Source: Roseburia sp. (GTDB lineage: Bacteria; Bacillota; Clostridia; Lachnospirales; Lachnospiraceae). Taken from it: a stretch of 47,941 nucleotides of DNA. The notes beneath the pieces were generated by a model that was not told where the DNA came from, searched no databases, and worked only from the letters and a program-made list of their open reading frames with translations. Positions 25,640 to 33,489 of this stretch are shown piece by piece. Each line of letters begins with the position of its first letter. The stretch's first letter is position 1. The stretch covers positions 1 through 47,941 of the forward strand of contig JAMOZS010000016.1 in NCBI GenBank assembly GCA_023667765.1, given 5' to 3'. The position numbers and the translations under genes are program-made.

Positions 25640-26662
25640 CTAGTTGCTTAACAGGCTGTATACCTTTCCTGCAATAGCCGACAATGTCATGCGGTGCTGC
25701 ACCGCTCCCATATCATAGGCAACCTTTGGCATCCCATATACGACGCAGCTTGCCTCATCCTGTCCAATGGTCTGCGCGCCCGCCTGGCGCATCTCCAAAA
25801 GTCCCTTTGCTCCGTCTCCGCCCATACCTGTCAGAATAACGCCGACTGCATTCTTCCCCGCCGCCTTTGCGACGGAACTAAACAGTACGTCCACGGACGG
25901 ACAGTGGCCGCTGACCCTCTCTGTTCCTCTGCATTCCACCTGATAGGCTCCGCCCACCTTCACAAGGCGCATCTGCCTGTCTCCCGGAGCAATCAGTACC
26001 TGACCCGGAAGAACTCTGTCTCCGGTGGTTGCTTCCCTTACGGCCACCTCGCATTGATTGTTCAGACGATCCGCATACATCTTGGTAAAACCGGGAGGCA
26101 TATGCTGTACAATGACAACACCCGGAATATCTCTTTTGAATTTCCTTACCACCTCAAAAATCGCCTCTGTGCCTCCGGTGGATGCGCCAATCGCAACAAT
26201 GCGGTCCTTATTGGCAGCGCTGATACTTCCCGTCACCGAACCCGTATCCACACGCTTGAGCTTACCCACCTTCGCCGTGGATGCAATCTTTACCTTTGTG
26301 GCCAGCTCCTGGGTCAGAAACTCATTCAGCTGCTCGCGATTCATATTATCAGGCTTGTTCACAAAGTCTACAGCGCCCGCATCCAGAGCGTCAAACACCT
26401 TGTCATTTAAGGCGCTAATCATGACAACGGGAAGGGGATACTGGGGCATGAGCTTTTTCAGAAATTCAATGCCGCTCATCCGGGGCAGTTCCACATCCAG
26501 TGTCATCACATCCGGCCTGTACTTCACAATGGCATCCCTTGCCTCATAGGCATCCTGAGCCTGCGCCACCACTTCAATATTAGGGTCTGCATCCAGCCCC
26601 TTTACCAACAGATTCCGAAACATCATGGAATCGTCCACAACCAATACTCTAATCGGCCTCAT
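25640..26662 (-). CDS. cheB: Protein-glutamate methylesterase CheB
   Basis: The 340-residue enzyme has an N-terminal receiver (Asp10, Asp11, Asp56 in DVMTLDVELPRMSG) and a C-terminal methylesterase domain. The catalytic triad motifs are GASTGGTEA (Ser), VQHMPPGFT (His) and TGMGGDGAKG (Asp). It removes methyl groups, and may deamidate glutamines, on the MCP, giving adaptation when phosphorylated by CheA. Its ATG lies 3 bases after the cheR stop. Confidence 0.95.
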   Translation of the reverse strand: MRPIRVLVVDDSMMFRNLLVKGLDADPNIEVVAQAQDAYEARDAIVKYRPDVMTLDVELPRMSGIEFLKKLMPQYPLPVVMISALNDKVFDALDAGAVDFVNKPDNMNREQLNEFLTQELATKVKIASTAKVGKLKRVDTGSVTGSISAANKDRIVAIGASTGGTEAIFEVVRKFKRDIPGVVIVQHMPPGFTKMYADRLNNQCEVAVREATTGDRVLPGQVLIAPGDRQMRLVKVGGAYQVECRGTERVSGHCPSVDVLFSSVAKAAGKNAVGVILTGMGGDGAKGLLEMRQAGAQTIGQDEASCVVYGMPKVAYDMGAVQHRMTLSAIAGKVYSLLSN

Positions 26663-26665
26663 AAT

Positions 26666-27475
26666 TTATCCCTGCTTTCTATAAATTGATGGCTGAACAT
26701 ACTCAAATTGAATTTTTTTCCTATCCAGGCTTTCCGTGGTGCCAATAAAAAGATAGCCGCCCGGTTCCATATAATCATATATTTTTCTGATTAGCTCATG
26801 CTTTGTATCATCCTGAAAATATATCATTACATTCCGCAGAAAAACAATATGGAACTTTTTCTTAAAGGGAAAGGGACTCATCAGGTTAAACTGCCTGTAT
26901 ATAACCTCCTTCTTCAATTCCTCCCTCACTTCATAGCGTTCCTCATCCAGTCGCTTAAAATAGTGCCGTTTCCAGTTCTCCGGCAGCGGCTCCACCTGCT
27001 CCTTCAAGTATATGCCCTTTGCTGCATGCTCTAAAACCCTGGTGGAAATATCCGTAGCCAAAATTCTGGTATCCCATCCGTTGCGGTCCAGTCCGAAGAA
27101 ATCGTGAATCACCATGGCCAGCGTATACGGCTCCTCTCCCGTAGAGGAGGCCCCGCACCATATGCGCAGGTCCTTTGTTTTGGCTGCTGCCGCCCTGGCC
27201 CATGGCAGCGCTATGCGCCGCATATAATCAAAATGTGCGCTCTCCCTCATAAAATAGGTATGGTTGGTAGTCAACACATTTACTATGTCCGTAGCCTCCT
27301 GGCTGTTGGGATTCTTTTCCACCCTGGACATGTAATCGTCATAACCCGCATAGCCCTTCCGAAGAATATAATTTTCCAGCCTTCCGCTCACCAGAATCCG
27401 CTTCTGGCTCAGGTCAATGCCGTAATTCTTCTTCATATAAGTTACAATACGTTGAAATTCGCTGTCTGTAATCAC
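26666..27475 (-). CDS. cheR: Chemotaxis methyltransferase CheR
   Basis: The 269-residue enzyme has an N-terminal helical CheR domain (about 5-55) and a SAM-binding Rossmann domain with IWCGASSTGEEPYTLAM, RILATDIST and NVMIYFQDD. It adds methyl groups to MCP glutamates. GTG 27475 is used as start, with AGGAGG six bases before it. It is first in the che operon, behind a TTGACA-N17-TAACAT promoter. Confidence 0.94.
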   Translation of the reverse strand: MITDSEFQRIVTYMKKNYGIDLSQKRILVSGRLENYILRKGYAGYDDYMSRVEKNPNSQEATDIVNVLTTNHTYFMRESAHFDYMRRIALPWARAAAAKTKDLRIWCGASSTGEEPYTLAMVIHDFFGLDRNGWDTRILATDISTRVLEHAAKGIYLKEQVEPLPENWKRHYFKRLDEERYEVREELKKEVIYRQFNLMSPFPFKKKFHIVFLRNVMIYFQDDTKHELIRKIYDYMEPGGYLFIGTTESLDRKKIQFEYVQPSIYRKQG

Positions 27476-27536
27476 GTTACGCCTCCTGAGACATCGATAT
27501 TTTCATTTGTCTTTTTCTGTCTGAAAACACAATATT

Positions 27537-27565
27537 ATGTTAAAACTTTTGTACCCCTTTGTCAA
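27537..27565 (-). promoter_or_regulatory. Promoter of the che operon
   Basis: On the minus strand TTGACA (27565-27560), 17 bases, TAACAT (27542-27537). It resembles a sigma-A promoter rather than a sigma-D motility promoter. Start expected near 27530. Confidence 0.6.
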
Positions 27566-27682
27566 TCTTTTCGACATCTTATTTTATGTAAATCATTCCA
27601 TAAGCGGAGCGCCCTCACATGAAACAAAAGATGAGCCGCACAGCGGCGGCGGATGCGAAGCAGACGCTTTTATGAATGCGAG

Positions 27683-27698
27683 GGCTGAACTGTTACCG
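27683..27698 (+). repeat. Short copy of the GGCTGAACTGTTAC repeat
   Basis: GGCTGAACTGTTACCG shares 14 bases with the reverse complement of 30373-30386 and the 3' end of the 35-nt repeats. It ends an imperfect stem: GCCCTCACAT (27612-27621) with ATGCGAGGGC (27676-27685). Confidence 0.5.
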
Positions 27699-27712
27699 TA
27701 AATTACCGGGCC

Positions 27713-28789
27713 TCAACTTCTGATACGCCGCTTAATCTTGTTAAAAACATCCACCAGGTCAGGCTCATAGAAAATACCGCTTCCTTCACTGATTCTCTGA
27801 AATCCTTCCTGGGGCGGGCTTTCGTCCTTCCCCTGCCCCCCGCTTACAAAGCCGTCAAAATCATTTACAAGGGCGGCAATCCTGGCCTCCAGCGGAATCT
27901 CCTTCCCCTTGAGCGCCGGATAGCCCGTACCGTCCCAATTTGCATACTGACATTCTGCAATCCGAAGCGCCATGGACAGAAAGCGGCTCTCATTCAATCC
28001 GGTACAGATTTCCCTCAGTATTTCCACACCCTCCTCTGTGTATTTCCTGATGCTTTCCTTGTCCGGTCCGTCTCTTCTTCCGCCCCGGAACCAGTCCTCT
28101 CCAGTCAATACCAGACTGCCGGCTGCATGCAGCTTTGCCGCCGTCTCTATAGTCTCCACAAATTCATCGGTAATCTCGCTCTCGTACTTCGGTATAAACT
28201 GAAGCCCCTGGGCTAAAAGCCTGCAGTTATAGCCCACGTTTTCCAAATGCCTTTCCATTCCTTCGTCCCGTCTGGCCATAATGTTCGCAAGCGCAAGCAA
28301 AATATTTTTCTGCACCTGCTCCAGCTGCTTCTTTTGGTTCTCCACCAGCTTATGCATTCTTCGATTATAATCCGCCATCTCCTGCTTCATACGATAGCTG
28401 TTCAACTGGTTGTTCACCCGCATGATAACCTCTACCGCCTCAAAGGGCTTGGGGATAAAATCCACGGCTCCCGCCAGAAATGCCTGCTCCTTCTCCTCAC
28501 TGGTGTCCAACACGGAAATCACGATAAACGGAATATCTCTTGTTCCCGGGTCGCTCTTCAGCATTCTGCAGAACTCCAGTCCGTCTACCTCCGGCATAGA
28601 TAAATCCGAGAGAATAAGAGAGGGCTTTGTCGTCTTTATCAGGCTGATTGCTTCCGGCACGCTCAAGGCGCACATGGTCTCATATCCCGCATGCGTAATA
28701 ATATGCTCCAGGATTTCCACATTGATACTGATATCGTCCACTATCAAAATGACGGGAGTCTGCTTATTCTTCATGTGCTCCGTTTCCAT
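27713..28789 (-). CDS. Response regulator with degenerate HD-GYP output domain
   Basis: The 358-residue protein has an intact receiver (Asp18, Asp19, Asp62 in SDLSMPEVDG, Lys114) and a linker coiled coil (about 135-165). The HD-GYP-like domain (about 165-355) keeps the GYP region TGYPALKGKEIPLEARI and the first His (His181 in GMERH). The HD pair has become His221-Ala222 (AAKLHAAGSL), and the HH pair is Cys280-Gln281. HD-GYP enzymes need these residues to bind metals and cut cyclic di-GMP, so it is probably inactive and may bind a ligand or partner. It lies 18 bases after the sensor kinase gene, its likely phosphate donor. Confidence 0.85.
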   Translation of the reverse strand: METEHMKNKQTPVILIVDDISINVEILEHIITHAGYETMCALSVPEAISLIKTTKPSLILSDLSMPEVDGLEFCRMLKSDPGTRDIPFIVISVLDTSEEKEQAFLAGAVDFIPKPFEAVEVIMRVNNQLNSYRMKQEMADYNRRMHKLVENQKKQLEQVQKNILLALANIMARRDEGMERHLENVGYNCRLLAQGLQFIPKYESEITDEFVETIETAAKLHAAGSLVLTGEDWFRGGRRDGPDKESIRKYTEEGVEILREICTGLNESRFLSMALRIAECQYANWDGTGYPALKGKEIPLEARIAALVNDFDGFVSGGQGKDESPPQEGFQRISEGSGIFYEPDLVDVFNKIKRRIRS

Positions 28790-28807
28790 CCTCCGACTCT
28801 CCTTCCA

Positions 28808-30241
28808 TCATCTGTTCATCTGTTCCTCAAGAACCTGTCTCACCTTTCCAAAGGCCTCTATACTCTTCTCATAATTACTCTTTCGAATAGCCATCTCCAT
28901 GCGAAGCACCAGCCTCTTCAGATTCTCGTCCTCTCTTCCCGCTAATGCCTTAACGGTTGAGGCCAGCGTCTCAGCTTTATCCCAGGCTCCCATCTCTATG
29001 GACATCGCAAGCTTATCCAGACGTTTGCTTAATTCCGCCCGGCTGTCTACTTCTTCCTCCCCGGAAATATTTTCCTCACTCCATCTGTTTTCTTCCCTGA
29101 TGAAATCGGCCCATGTCTCATATACCTGACTGTGGAGTTCACCGACATTCTGATTGGTTTTGACCCTCACGGAGAAAGAAAAAGTACTGCCCTTCCCCTT
29201 CTCGCTCTCCACATGGATATCTCCGTGCATGAGCTCCACCAGCTGTTTGGTTATCACAAGACCCAGACCCGTCCCGCCGAAATTTCTGGTAATGGAGGCG
29301 TCCGCCTGGCTAAAGCTCTGAAACAGCTTATCCTGCTCCTTGGGAGAAATGCCGATACCGCTGTCCTTCACCATGAAAAACAACTCTATCTCATCATTCA
29401 CCCGCATGGTCTGACTGACCACAATGCTGACATAGCCCATCAGAGTGAACTTAACGGCGTTGGAAAGCAGATTATTCAATACCTGCACCAGGCGCAGCTC
29501 ATCTCCTATGACGAAACGGGGAATTTTCTCATCCATGCTCACGGAGAGGCGCAGCTCCTTCTTATTTATCTCGGCGCTGTGAGTGGCAATCACTCTGTCC
29601 ATCATTTTGTAGAAATCAAACTCTTCTTCGTCAATAGTAAACTTCCCTGTCTCCAGCTTGGCAAAATCTAAAATATTGTTAATAATTGCGGACATATTAT
29701 CGCAGCAGTAGAGAATCAAATCCAGTGTGTTTCTCTGCTCTGCATTCACATTGCCCTCTATGAGAGTCGTAACATGTCCCTTGATGCCGTTGAGAGGCGT
29801 TCTCAGCTCATGGGTAACATTCGCCGTAAATTCATTTCTTGCTTTCCGGTTCTTCTCCTCATCCTCCCGCAGCTTCCGAATGCGCGCATTGACATCCTTC
29901 TGCCCGGTGACGTCCTCCGCCAGAAGCAGATAAACGCCCTCCTTTGTTCCCGGGAAAATGCGAATTTTAACAGAAAAGCAGGAACTGTTTTTCCTGTATG
30001 CCGCCGTCTCCTCCTTCTCCTCCAGCTTCCCTCGGTCAAAGACCCGGTCGCCTTCCTTCTCCTCTGGAAAATCCTGGCGGAAGATATGGCACATATTACA
30101 TTTTAGCAGTTCCCCGTCTTTATATTCCAGCTTTTCAGCCGCCGTTCGGTTGGCAAAAAGGATTCTGCCCTCTTCGTCAAACACGAAAACCAGCTCTATG
30201 GTTTCCTCTGCAATTTTGGAATTCAGCCAATCAAGCTCCAT
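28808..30241 (-). CDS. Cytosolic PAS sensor histidine kinase with degenerate HPt tail
   Basis: The 477-residue kinase has no membrane segment. A PAS domain (about 10-115, with VFVFDEEGRILFANRTAAEK) leads to HisKA with the H-box NVTHELRTPLNG. The ATPase domain follows (N-box NLLSNAVKFT, VKDSGIGIS, GGTGLGLVITKQLV). A helical tail (about 400-475) has the layout of an HPt domain, but the expected His is Ser (LASTVKALAG where an HPt has AHSLKG.AG). The partner is the next gene, a receiver with a dead HD-GYP. GGAGAG precedes the ATG. Confidence 0.88.
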   Translation of the reverse strand: MELDWLNSKIAEETIELVFVFDEEGRILFANRTAAEKLEYKDGELLKCNMCHIFRQDFPEEKEGDRVFDRGKLEEKEETAAYRKNSSCFSVKIRIFPGTKEGVYLLLAEDVTGQKDVNARIRKLREDEEKNRKARNEFTANVTHELRTPLNGIKGHVTTLIEGNVNAEQRNTLDLILYCCDNMSAIINNILDFAKLETGKFTIDEEEFDFYKMMDRVIATHSAEINKKELRLSVSMDEKIPRFVIGDELRLVQVLNNLLSNAVKFTLMGYVSIVVSQTMRVNDEIELFFMVKDSGIGISPKEQDKLFQSFSQADASITRNFGGTGLGLVITKQLVELMHGDIHVESEKGKGSTFSFSVRVKTNQNVGELHSQVYETWADFIREENRWSEENISGEEEVDSRAELSKRLDKLAMSIEMGAWDKAETLASTVKALAGREDENLKRLVLRMEMAIRKSNYEKSIEAFGKVRQVLEEQMNR

Positions 30242-30264
30242 GATACTCTCTCCGCTTTATTCTC

Positions 30265-30292
30265 ATTTTATTTTCATATATCAATATATCAA
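30265..30292 (-). promoter_or_regulatory. Probable promoter of the PAS kinase-regulator pair
   Basis: On the minus strand TTGATA (30292-30287), 16 bases, TAAAAT (30270-30265). It lies 25 bases before the start codon, which leaves a short leader. Confidence 0.45.
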
Positions 30293-30372
30293 AAAACCGG
30301 GGAACATATCCACTCTGTCTCCTCGGCTTTTTATCTGGCTCCGTTTTCTTATGTAAGCTCAAACATTCCTTA

Positions 30373-30404
30373 CGTAACAGTTCAGCCTTCCACCGAACCG
30401 TTAC
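30373..30404. repeat. GTAACAGTTCAGCC repeat forming a hairpin
   Basis: GTAACAGTTC pairs with GAACCGTTAC (one mismatch, loop of 12). The first 14 bases match the reverse complement of 27683-27698. This is the only structure I see in the 320-base gap 30242-30561 besides the kinase promoter. Confidence 0.5.
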
Positions 30405-30561
30405 CCCTTACGCTATGATGAGGATATCCCCTTTGACAAAACGGAAGCTGCATGCCTGCTTAACATGTTTTATTATACCCGTTTCATGCAAGATTGTCAA
30501 TCCGTTTTGCCCGTCGTTGCGTCGCCGCACCGCTCATTCCCTGCAACGACGTCAGAACCTG

Positions 30562-31413
30562 TCACAGGGTCTGTCTTATAAATCTCACATACGCTTTATG
30601 CTCTACTTCAAGCTCCTCCCCCCGCACAAAGCCCAGCTTTTCGCACAGCCTGACAGAGGCCGCGTTTTCCGGCTCCACCAGAGCCTGTATCCGCCAAAAG
30701 CCCAGAACCTCCCGCCCATAGTTTAACACCGCCCGGCACACCTCAAAGGCCAGCCCCTTCCCCTGCCAGGGCACACCGATAACAAAGCCAAGCTCCGGCT
30801 CCTCAAAGCCCTCCCGGCAGGTCAGACCCGCTCTTCCGATTACCTGCCCGCTCTCCTTGAGCGCCACCGTCCATATACCGAAATCATACAGGGCATAAAC
30901 CTTATCTATATAATCCCGTATATAAGCCCTTTCCTGCTCCGGGTCATCATAAAGATTCTCCATATACCGGGTAATGGCCGGCTCCCTGTAGATTTCATAA
31001 AAGGCCTCCACATCCTCCAGCGTTGTTTCCCGGATAAGACATCTTGCGGTCTCACAGATATCCCGGGGAATCCCTCTGTAACGCCTGTATACCCCCTCCA
31101 GATAAGAAAGCTCCAGCTCCTCTGGCCTCTCGCAGGCAAACCGAACCCAGGAAAACTCAGGCGGCTCCTCCTTTATATCCTCATTGCTCATACAATAAAG
31201 AACCGCCTCTCCCGCCTGCGCCAGCCGTCCGGCACAGACGGCGTCATCCATCAGCCAGAGAACCCCTTCCTCCTTATGTTCCCGACCAATTTCCGTTATC
31301 TGCAGGCACTGACAGACTATCCCGGCCTGCTTTGCTCTTCTTCCCAGCTCTTTGCAGGCGCAGAGGGCTTTTGGATTACGGAATGCGGCAATCAGCTTCT
31401 TCAAATAATTCAT
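30562..31413 (-). CDS. GNAT N-acetyltransferase with N-terminal extension
   Basis: The 283-residue protein has a C-terminal GNAT domain (about 120-283, RimJ/RimL-like). It contains LIRETTLEDVEAFYEIYREP, the acetyl-CoA loop VPWQGKGLAFEVC (Q-x-x-G-x-A type) and VEPENAASVRLCEKLGF. The first 115 residues form a separate domain: WLMDDAVCAGRLAQAGEAVL resembles a degraded HAD-like strand-helix unit. The same two-part layout occurs in other Lachnospiraceae proteins I recall. The substrate is unknown. ATG 31413 is used; a TTG at 31416 is closer to the AGGAG site. Confidence 0.75.
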   Translation of the reverse strand: MNYLKKLIAAFRNPKALCACKELGRRAKQAGIVCQCLQITEIGREHKEEGVLWLMDDAVCAGRLAQAGEAVLYCMSNEDIKEEPPEFSWVRFACERPEELELSYLEGVYRRYRGIPRDICETARCLIRETTLEDVEAFYEIYREPAITRYMENLYDDPEQERAYIRDYIDKVYALYDFGIWTVALKESGQVIGRAGLTCREGFEEPELGFVIGVPWQGKGLAFEVCRAVLNYGREVLGFWRIQALVEPENAASVRLCEKLGFVRGEELEVEHKAYVRFIRQTL

Positions 31414-31526
31414 CAAATATTCACTTCTCCTCTTTACGCGCAGAATAATTTACGCTAAAATAAACCTGAAAACGGCTATATAAAAAGCACTGTCCAAAAT
31501 ATGTCAGATAAGAGAGAGGAAACACT

Positions 31527-32048
31527 ATGGCACAAAATCCGATTGTAACTATCACCATGGAGAGCGGCGATGTGATAAAAGCAGAACTGTATCCCGATAT
31601 TGCTCCCGTCTCCGTAAATAACTTTATCAGCCTCATCAACAAAAAATTCTATGACGGCCTGATTTTTCACCGTGTCATCCGGGGCTTTATGCTGCAGGGC
31701 GGCTGTCCTGAGGGCACGGGCATGGGCGGCCCCGGCTACAGCATCAAGGGAGAATTCGCCCAAAACGGCGTACCAAACGACCTGAAGCATACAAAGGGCG
31801 TTCTCTCCATGGCTCGTACCATGATGCCCAATTCCGCCGGCAGCCAGTTCTTTATCATGCATCATAACGCTCCTCATCTGGACGGCTCCTATGCCGCCTT
31901 CGGAAAAGTCACCGAGGGAATGGATGTAGTAAACAAAATTGCGGAGGTTCCCACCGATTACAATGACAAGCCTCTTGAGAATCAGGTAATGAAAAGCGTT
32001 ACCGTGGAAACCTTCGGCGTGGATTATCCGGAACCGGAAAAGTGCTAA
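31527..32048 (+). CDS. Peptidyl-prolyl cis-trans isomerase, cyclophilin type
   Basis: The 173-residue protein is a single cyclophilin domain with no signal peptide. FHRVIRGFMLQGG holds the catalytic Arg, and GSQFFIMHHNAPHLDG holds the Gln and Phe of the active site. It speeds proline isomerisation during protein folding in the cytosol. GAGAGGAAA precedes the ATG. It is a lone gene; its stop codon sits in the loop of a 10-bp hairpin that may end transcription. Confidence 0.93.
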   Translation: MAQNPIVTITMESGDVIKAELYPDIAPVSVNNFISLINKKFYDGLIFHRVIRGFMLQGGCPEGTGMGGPGYSIKGEFAQNGVPNDLKHTKGVLSMARTMMPNSAGSQFFIMHHNAPHLDGSYAAFGKVTEGMDVVNKIAEVPTDYNDKPLENQVMKSVTVETFGVDYPEPEKC

Positions 32049-32059
32049 GGCACTTTTCC
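32036..32059 (+). terminator. Hairpin spanning the cyclophilin stop codon
   Basis: GGAAAAGTGC (32036-32045) pairs perfectly with GCACTTTTCC (32050-32059). The loop TAAG contains the stop codon. No T run follows, so termination is possible but not assured; it may protect the mRNA end. Confidence 0.45.
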
Positions 32060-32231
32060 AGCTCCGGGCAATTTCTGTTGTTCATATTTTATTAACAATT
32101 CATTCAAACAATTTTCAATTTCCTCTCATGTTTTATACATTTCTTTCCCATATACTATAACTAAAGAAAACAACAACTTCTAAACCAGAAAGCCACAGTT
32201 AATTGTTTAATAAATAACTTTTTCATAATAA

Positions 32232-32259
32232 ATGCCAAGGAACTTGCGTTCCTTGGCAT
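32232..32259 (-). terminator. Terminator of the uvrC-fba gene run
   Basis: ATGCCAAGGAA pairs perfectly with TTCCTTGGCAT over 11 bp with a 6-base loop. On the minus strand it is followed by TTATTATG. It lies 27 bases after the fba stop. Confidence 0.75.
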
Positions 32260-32286
32260 CCTCCCTTTTCGGGGATATTTTTCCTC

Positions 32287-33150
32287 TTAAGCCTGTCCCA
32301 CGGAACCGAACAGCTCCATCTTCTCCTTAACAGTAGCCTTAATTGCCTCAAAGCCGGGCGCCAAAAGCTTGCGGGGGTCAAAGCCCTTTCCTTCCAAATC
32401 CTTACCGGCCTCAATATACTTACGGGTAGCCTCGGCAAATGCCAGCTGGCACTCGGTATTGACATTGATTTTTGCCACGCCCAGGCTGATAGCCTTCTTA
32501 ATCATATCGGCAGGTATGCCCGTGCCGCCGTGAAGCACCAGAGGAAGCTCTCCGGTCAACTGTTGTACGGCGTCCAGAGTCTCAAAGCTTAAGCCCTGCC
32601 AGTTTTCCGGATATTTGCCATGGATATTGCCGATGCCTGCTGCCAGGAAATCAACGCCAAGGTCCGCAATCGCCTTACACTCCTTAGGGTCGGCACACTC
32701 GCCCATACCTACAACACCGTCCTCTTCGCCGCCGATGGAGCCAACCTCGGCCTCGATAGACATTCCCTTTCCATGCGCCTTTGCAACCAGCTCTGTGGTC
32801 TTTGCAATATTCTCGTCCAGGGCGTAATGAGAACCGTCAAACATAATGGAGGAGAAACCTGCCTCAATACATTTATTACAGCCCTCTACCGTACCATGGT
32901 CCAGATGAAGCGCTACGGGCACATCGATATCCAAATCCTTTAACAATCCGTTTACCATACCCACTACTACGTCATAACCGCCCATATACTTGCCTGCGCC
33001 CTCGGATACGCCCAGGATAACCGGCGACTTTAATTCCTTGGCTGTCAGGAGAATCGCCTTGGTCCACTCCAGGTTGTTAATGTTAAATTGGCCGACTGCA
33101 TAATGGCCTGCCTTTGCCTTTTTCAGCATTTCTGTTGCAGATACTAACAT
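32287..33150 (-). CDS. fba: Class II fructose-bisphosphate aldolase
   Basis: The 287-residue enzyme starts MLVSATEMLKKAKAGHYAVG. It carries the class II zinc and substrate motifs: NLEWTKAILL, ALHLDHG (metal His), SIMFDGSHYALDEN, GIGNIHGKYP and LVLHGGTGIP. It splits fructose 1,6-bisphosphate in glycolysis and runs in reverse in gluconeogenesis. ATG 33150 is chosen because GGAGG lies 8 bases before it and the family begins there; the frame stays open a further 16 codons. It lies 62 bases after crh, with a hairpin between, so it may be read both from the long upstream transcript and separately. Confidence 0.94.
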   Translation of the reverse strand: MLVSATEMLKKAKAGHYAVGQFNINNLEWTKAILLTAKELKSPVILGVSEGAGKYMGGYDVVVGMVNGLLKDLDIDVPVALHLDHGTVEGCNKCIEAGFSSIMFDGSHYALDENIAKTTELVAKAHGKGMSIEAEVGSIGGEEDGVVGMGECADPKECKAIADLGVDFLAAGIGNIHGKYPENWQGLSFETLDAVQQLTGELPLVLHGGTGIPADMIKKAISLGVAKINVNTECQLAFAEATRKYIEAGKDLEGKGFDPRKLLAPGFEAIKATVKEKMELFGSVGQA

Positions 33151-33187
33151 GTTGTTTACCTCCGTTTTTTTATTTTTATCATAAATC

Positions 33188-33207
33188 AAGTCTTTCAAAA
33201 AAGACTT
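33188..33207. terminator. Hairpin between crh and fba
   Basis: AAGTCTTT (33188-33195) pairs with AAAGACTT (33200-33207). A T run follows on the plus strand, but on the minus strand, the one being transcribed, the tail is GATTTAT. It could partly end transcription after crh or be a processing site. Confidence 0.35.
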
Positions 33208-33212
33208 TTTTA

Positions 33213-33473
33213 CTAGCTTGCCTGGCCGCTTAAGAATCTTTCCAAACCTTCTACTGCCGCCTGCTCGTCCGTTCCGTCGGCAGTCACCGTAAGCTCCTCG
33301 CCGTTATCCAGTCCCAGACTCATCATGCCCATGATACTCTTGGCGTTCACCCTTTTATCGCCGGACTGAATATAGATAATGCTGTCGTACTTGCTTGCCT
33401 CCTGTACCAGCAGCGCTACCGGTCTTGCCTCCAGACCATTCTCCAATTTGATTTGGACGTTCTTGTTTGTCAT
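33213..33473 (-). CDS. crh: Crh-like HPr homologue (Glu15, Ser46)
   Basis: The 86-residue HPr fold keeps Ser46 (NAKSIMGMMSLGL), the site used by HPr kinase. The phosphocarrier His15 is replaced by Glu15 (NGLEARPVALLVQEASKY). It therefore cannot pass phosphate in the sugar PTS. Like Bacillus subtilis Crh (Gln15), it should act only as a regulator, binding CcpA when Ser46 is phosphorylated. The neighbours fit: whiA and rapZ flank crh in Bacillus too, and hprK is in the same run. ATG 33473 follows AAGGAG; upstream in-frame codons (to 33518) lie inside whiA and are not used. Confidence 0.85.
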   Translation of the reverse strand: MTNKNVQIKLENGLEARPVALLVQEASKYDSIIYIQSGDKRVNAKSIMGMMSLGLDNGEELTVTADGTDEQAAVEGLERFLSGQAS

Positions 33474-33489
33474 AATCTCTCTCCTTCTT

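Noticed and set aside
28808-30241. CNMCH in the PAS domain as a heme c site
   Set aside because: Heme c attachment happens outside the cytosol; this kinase has no signal peptide or membrane helix. A CxxC metal site remains possible but unsupported.
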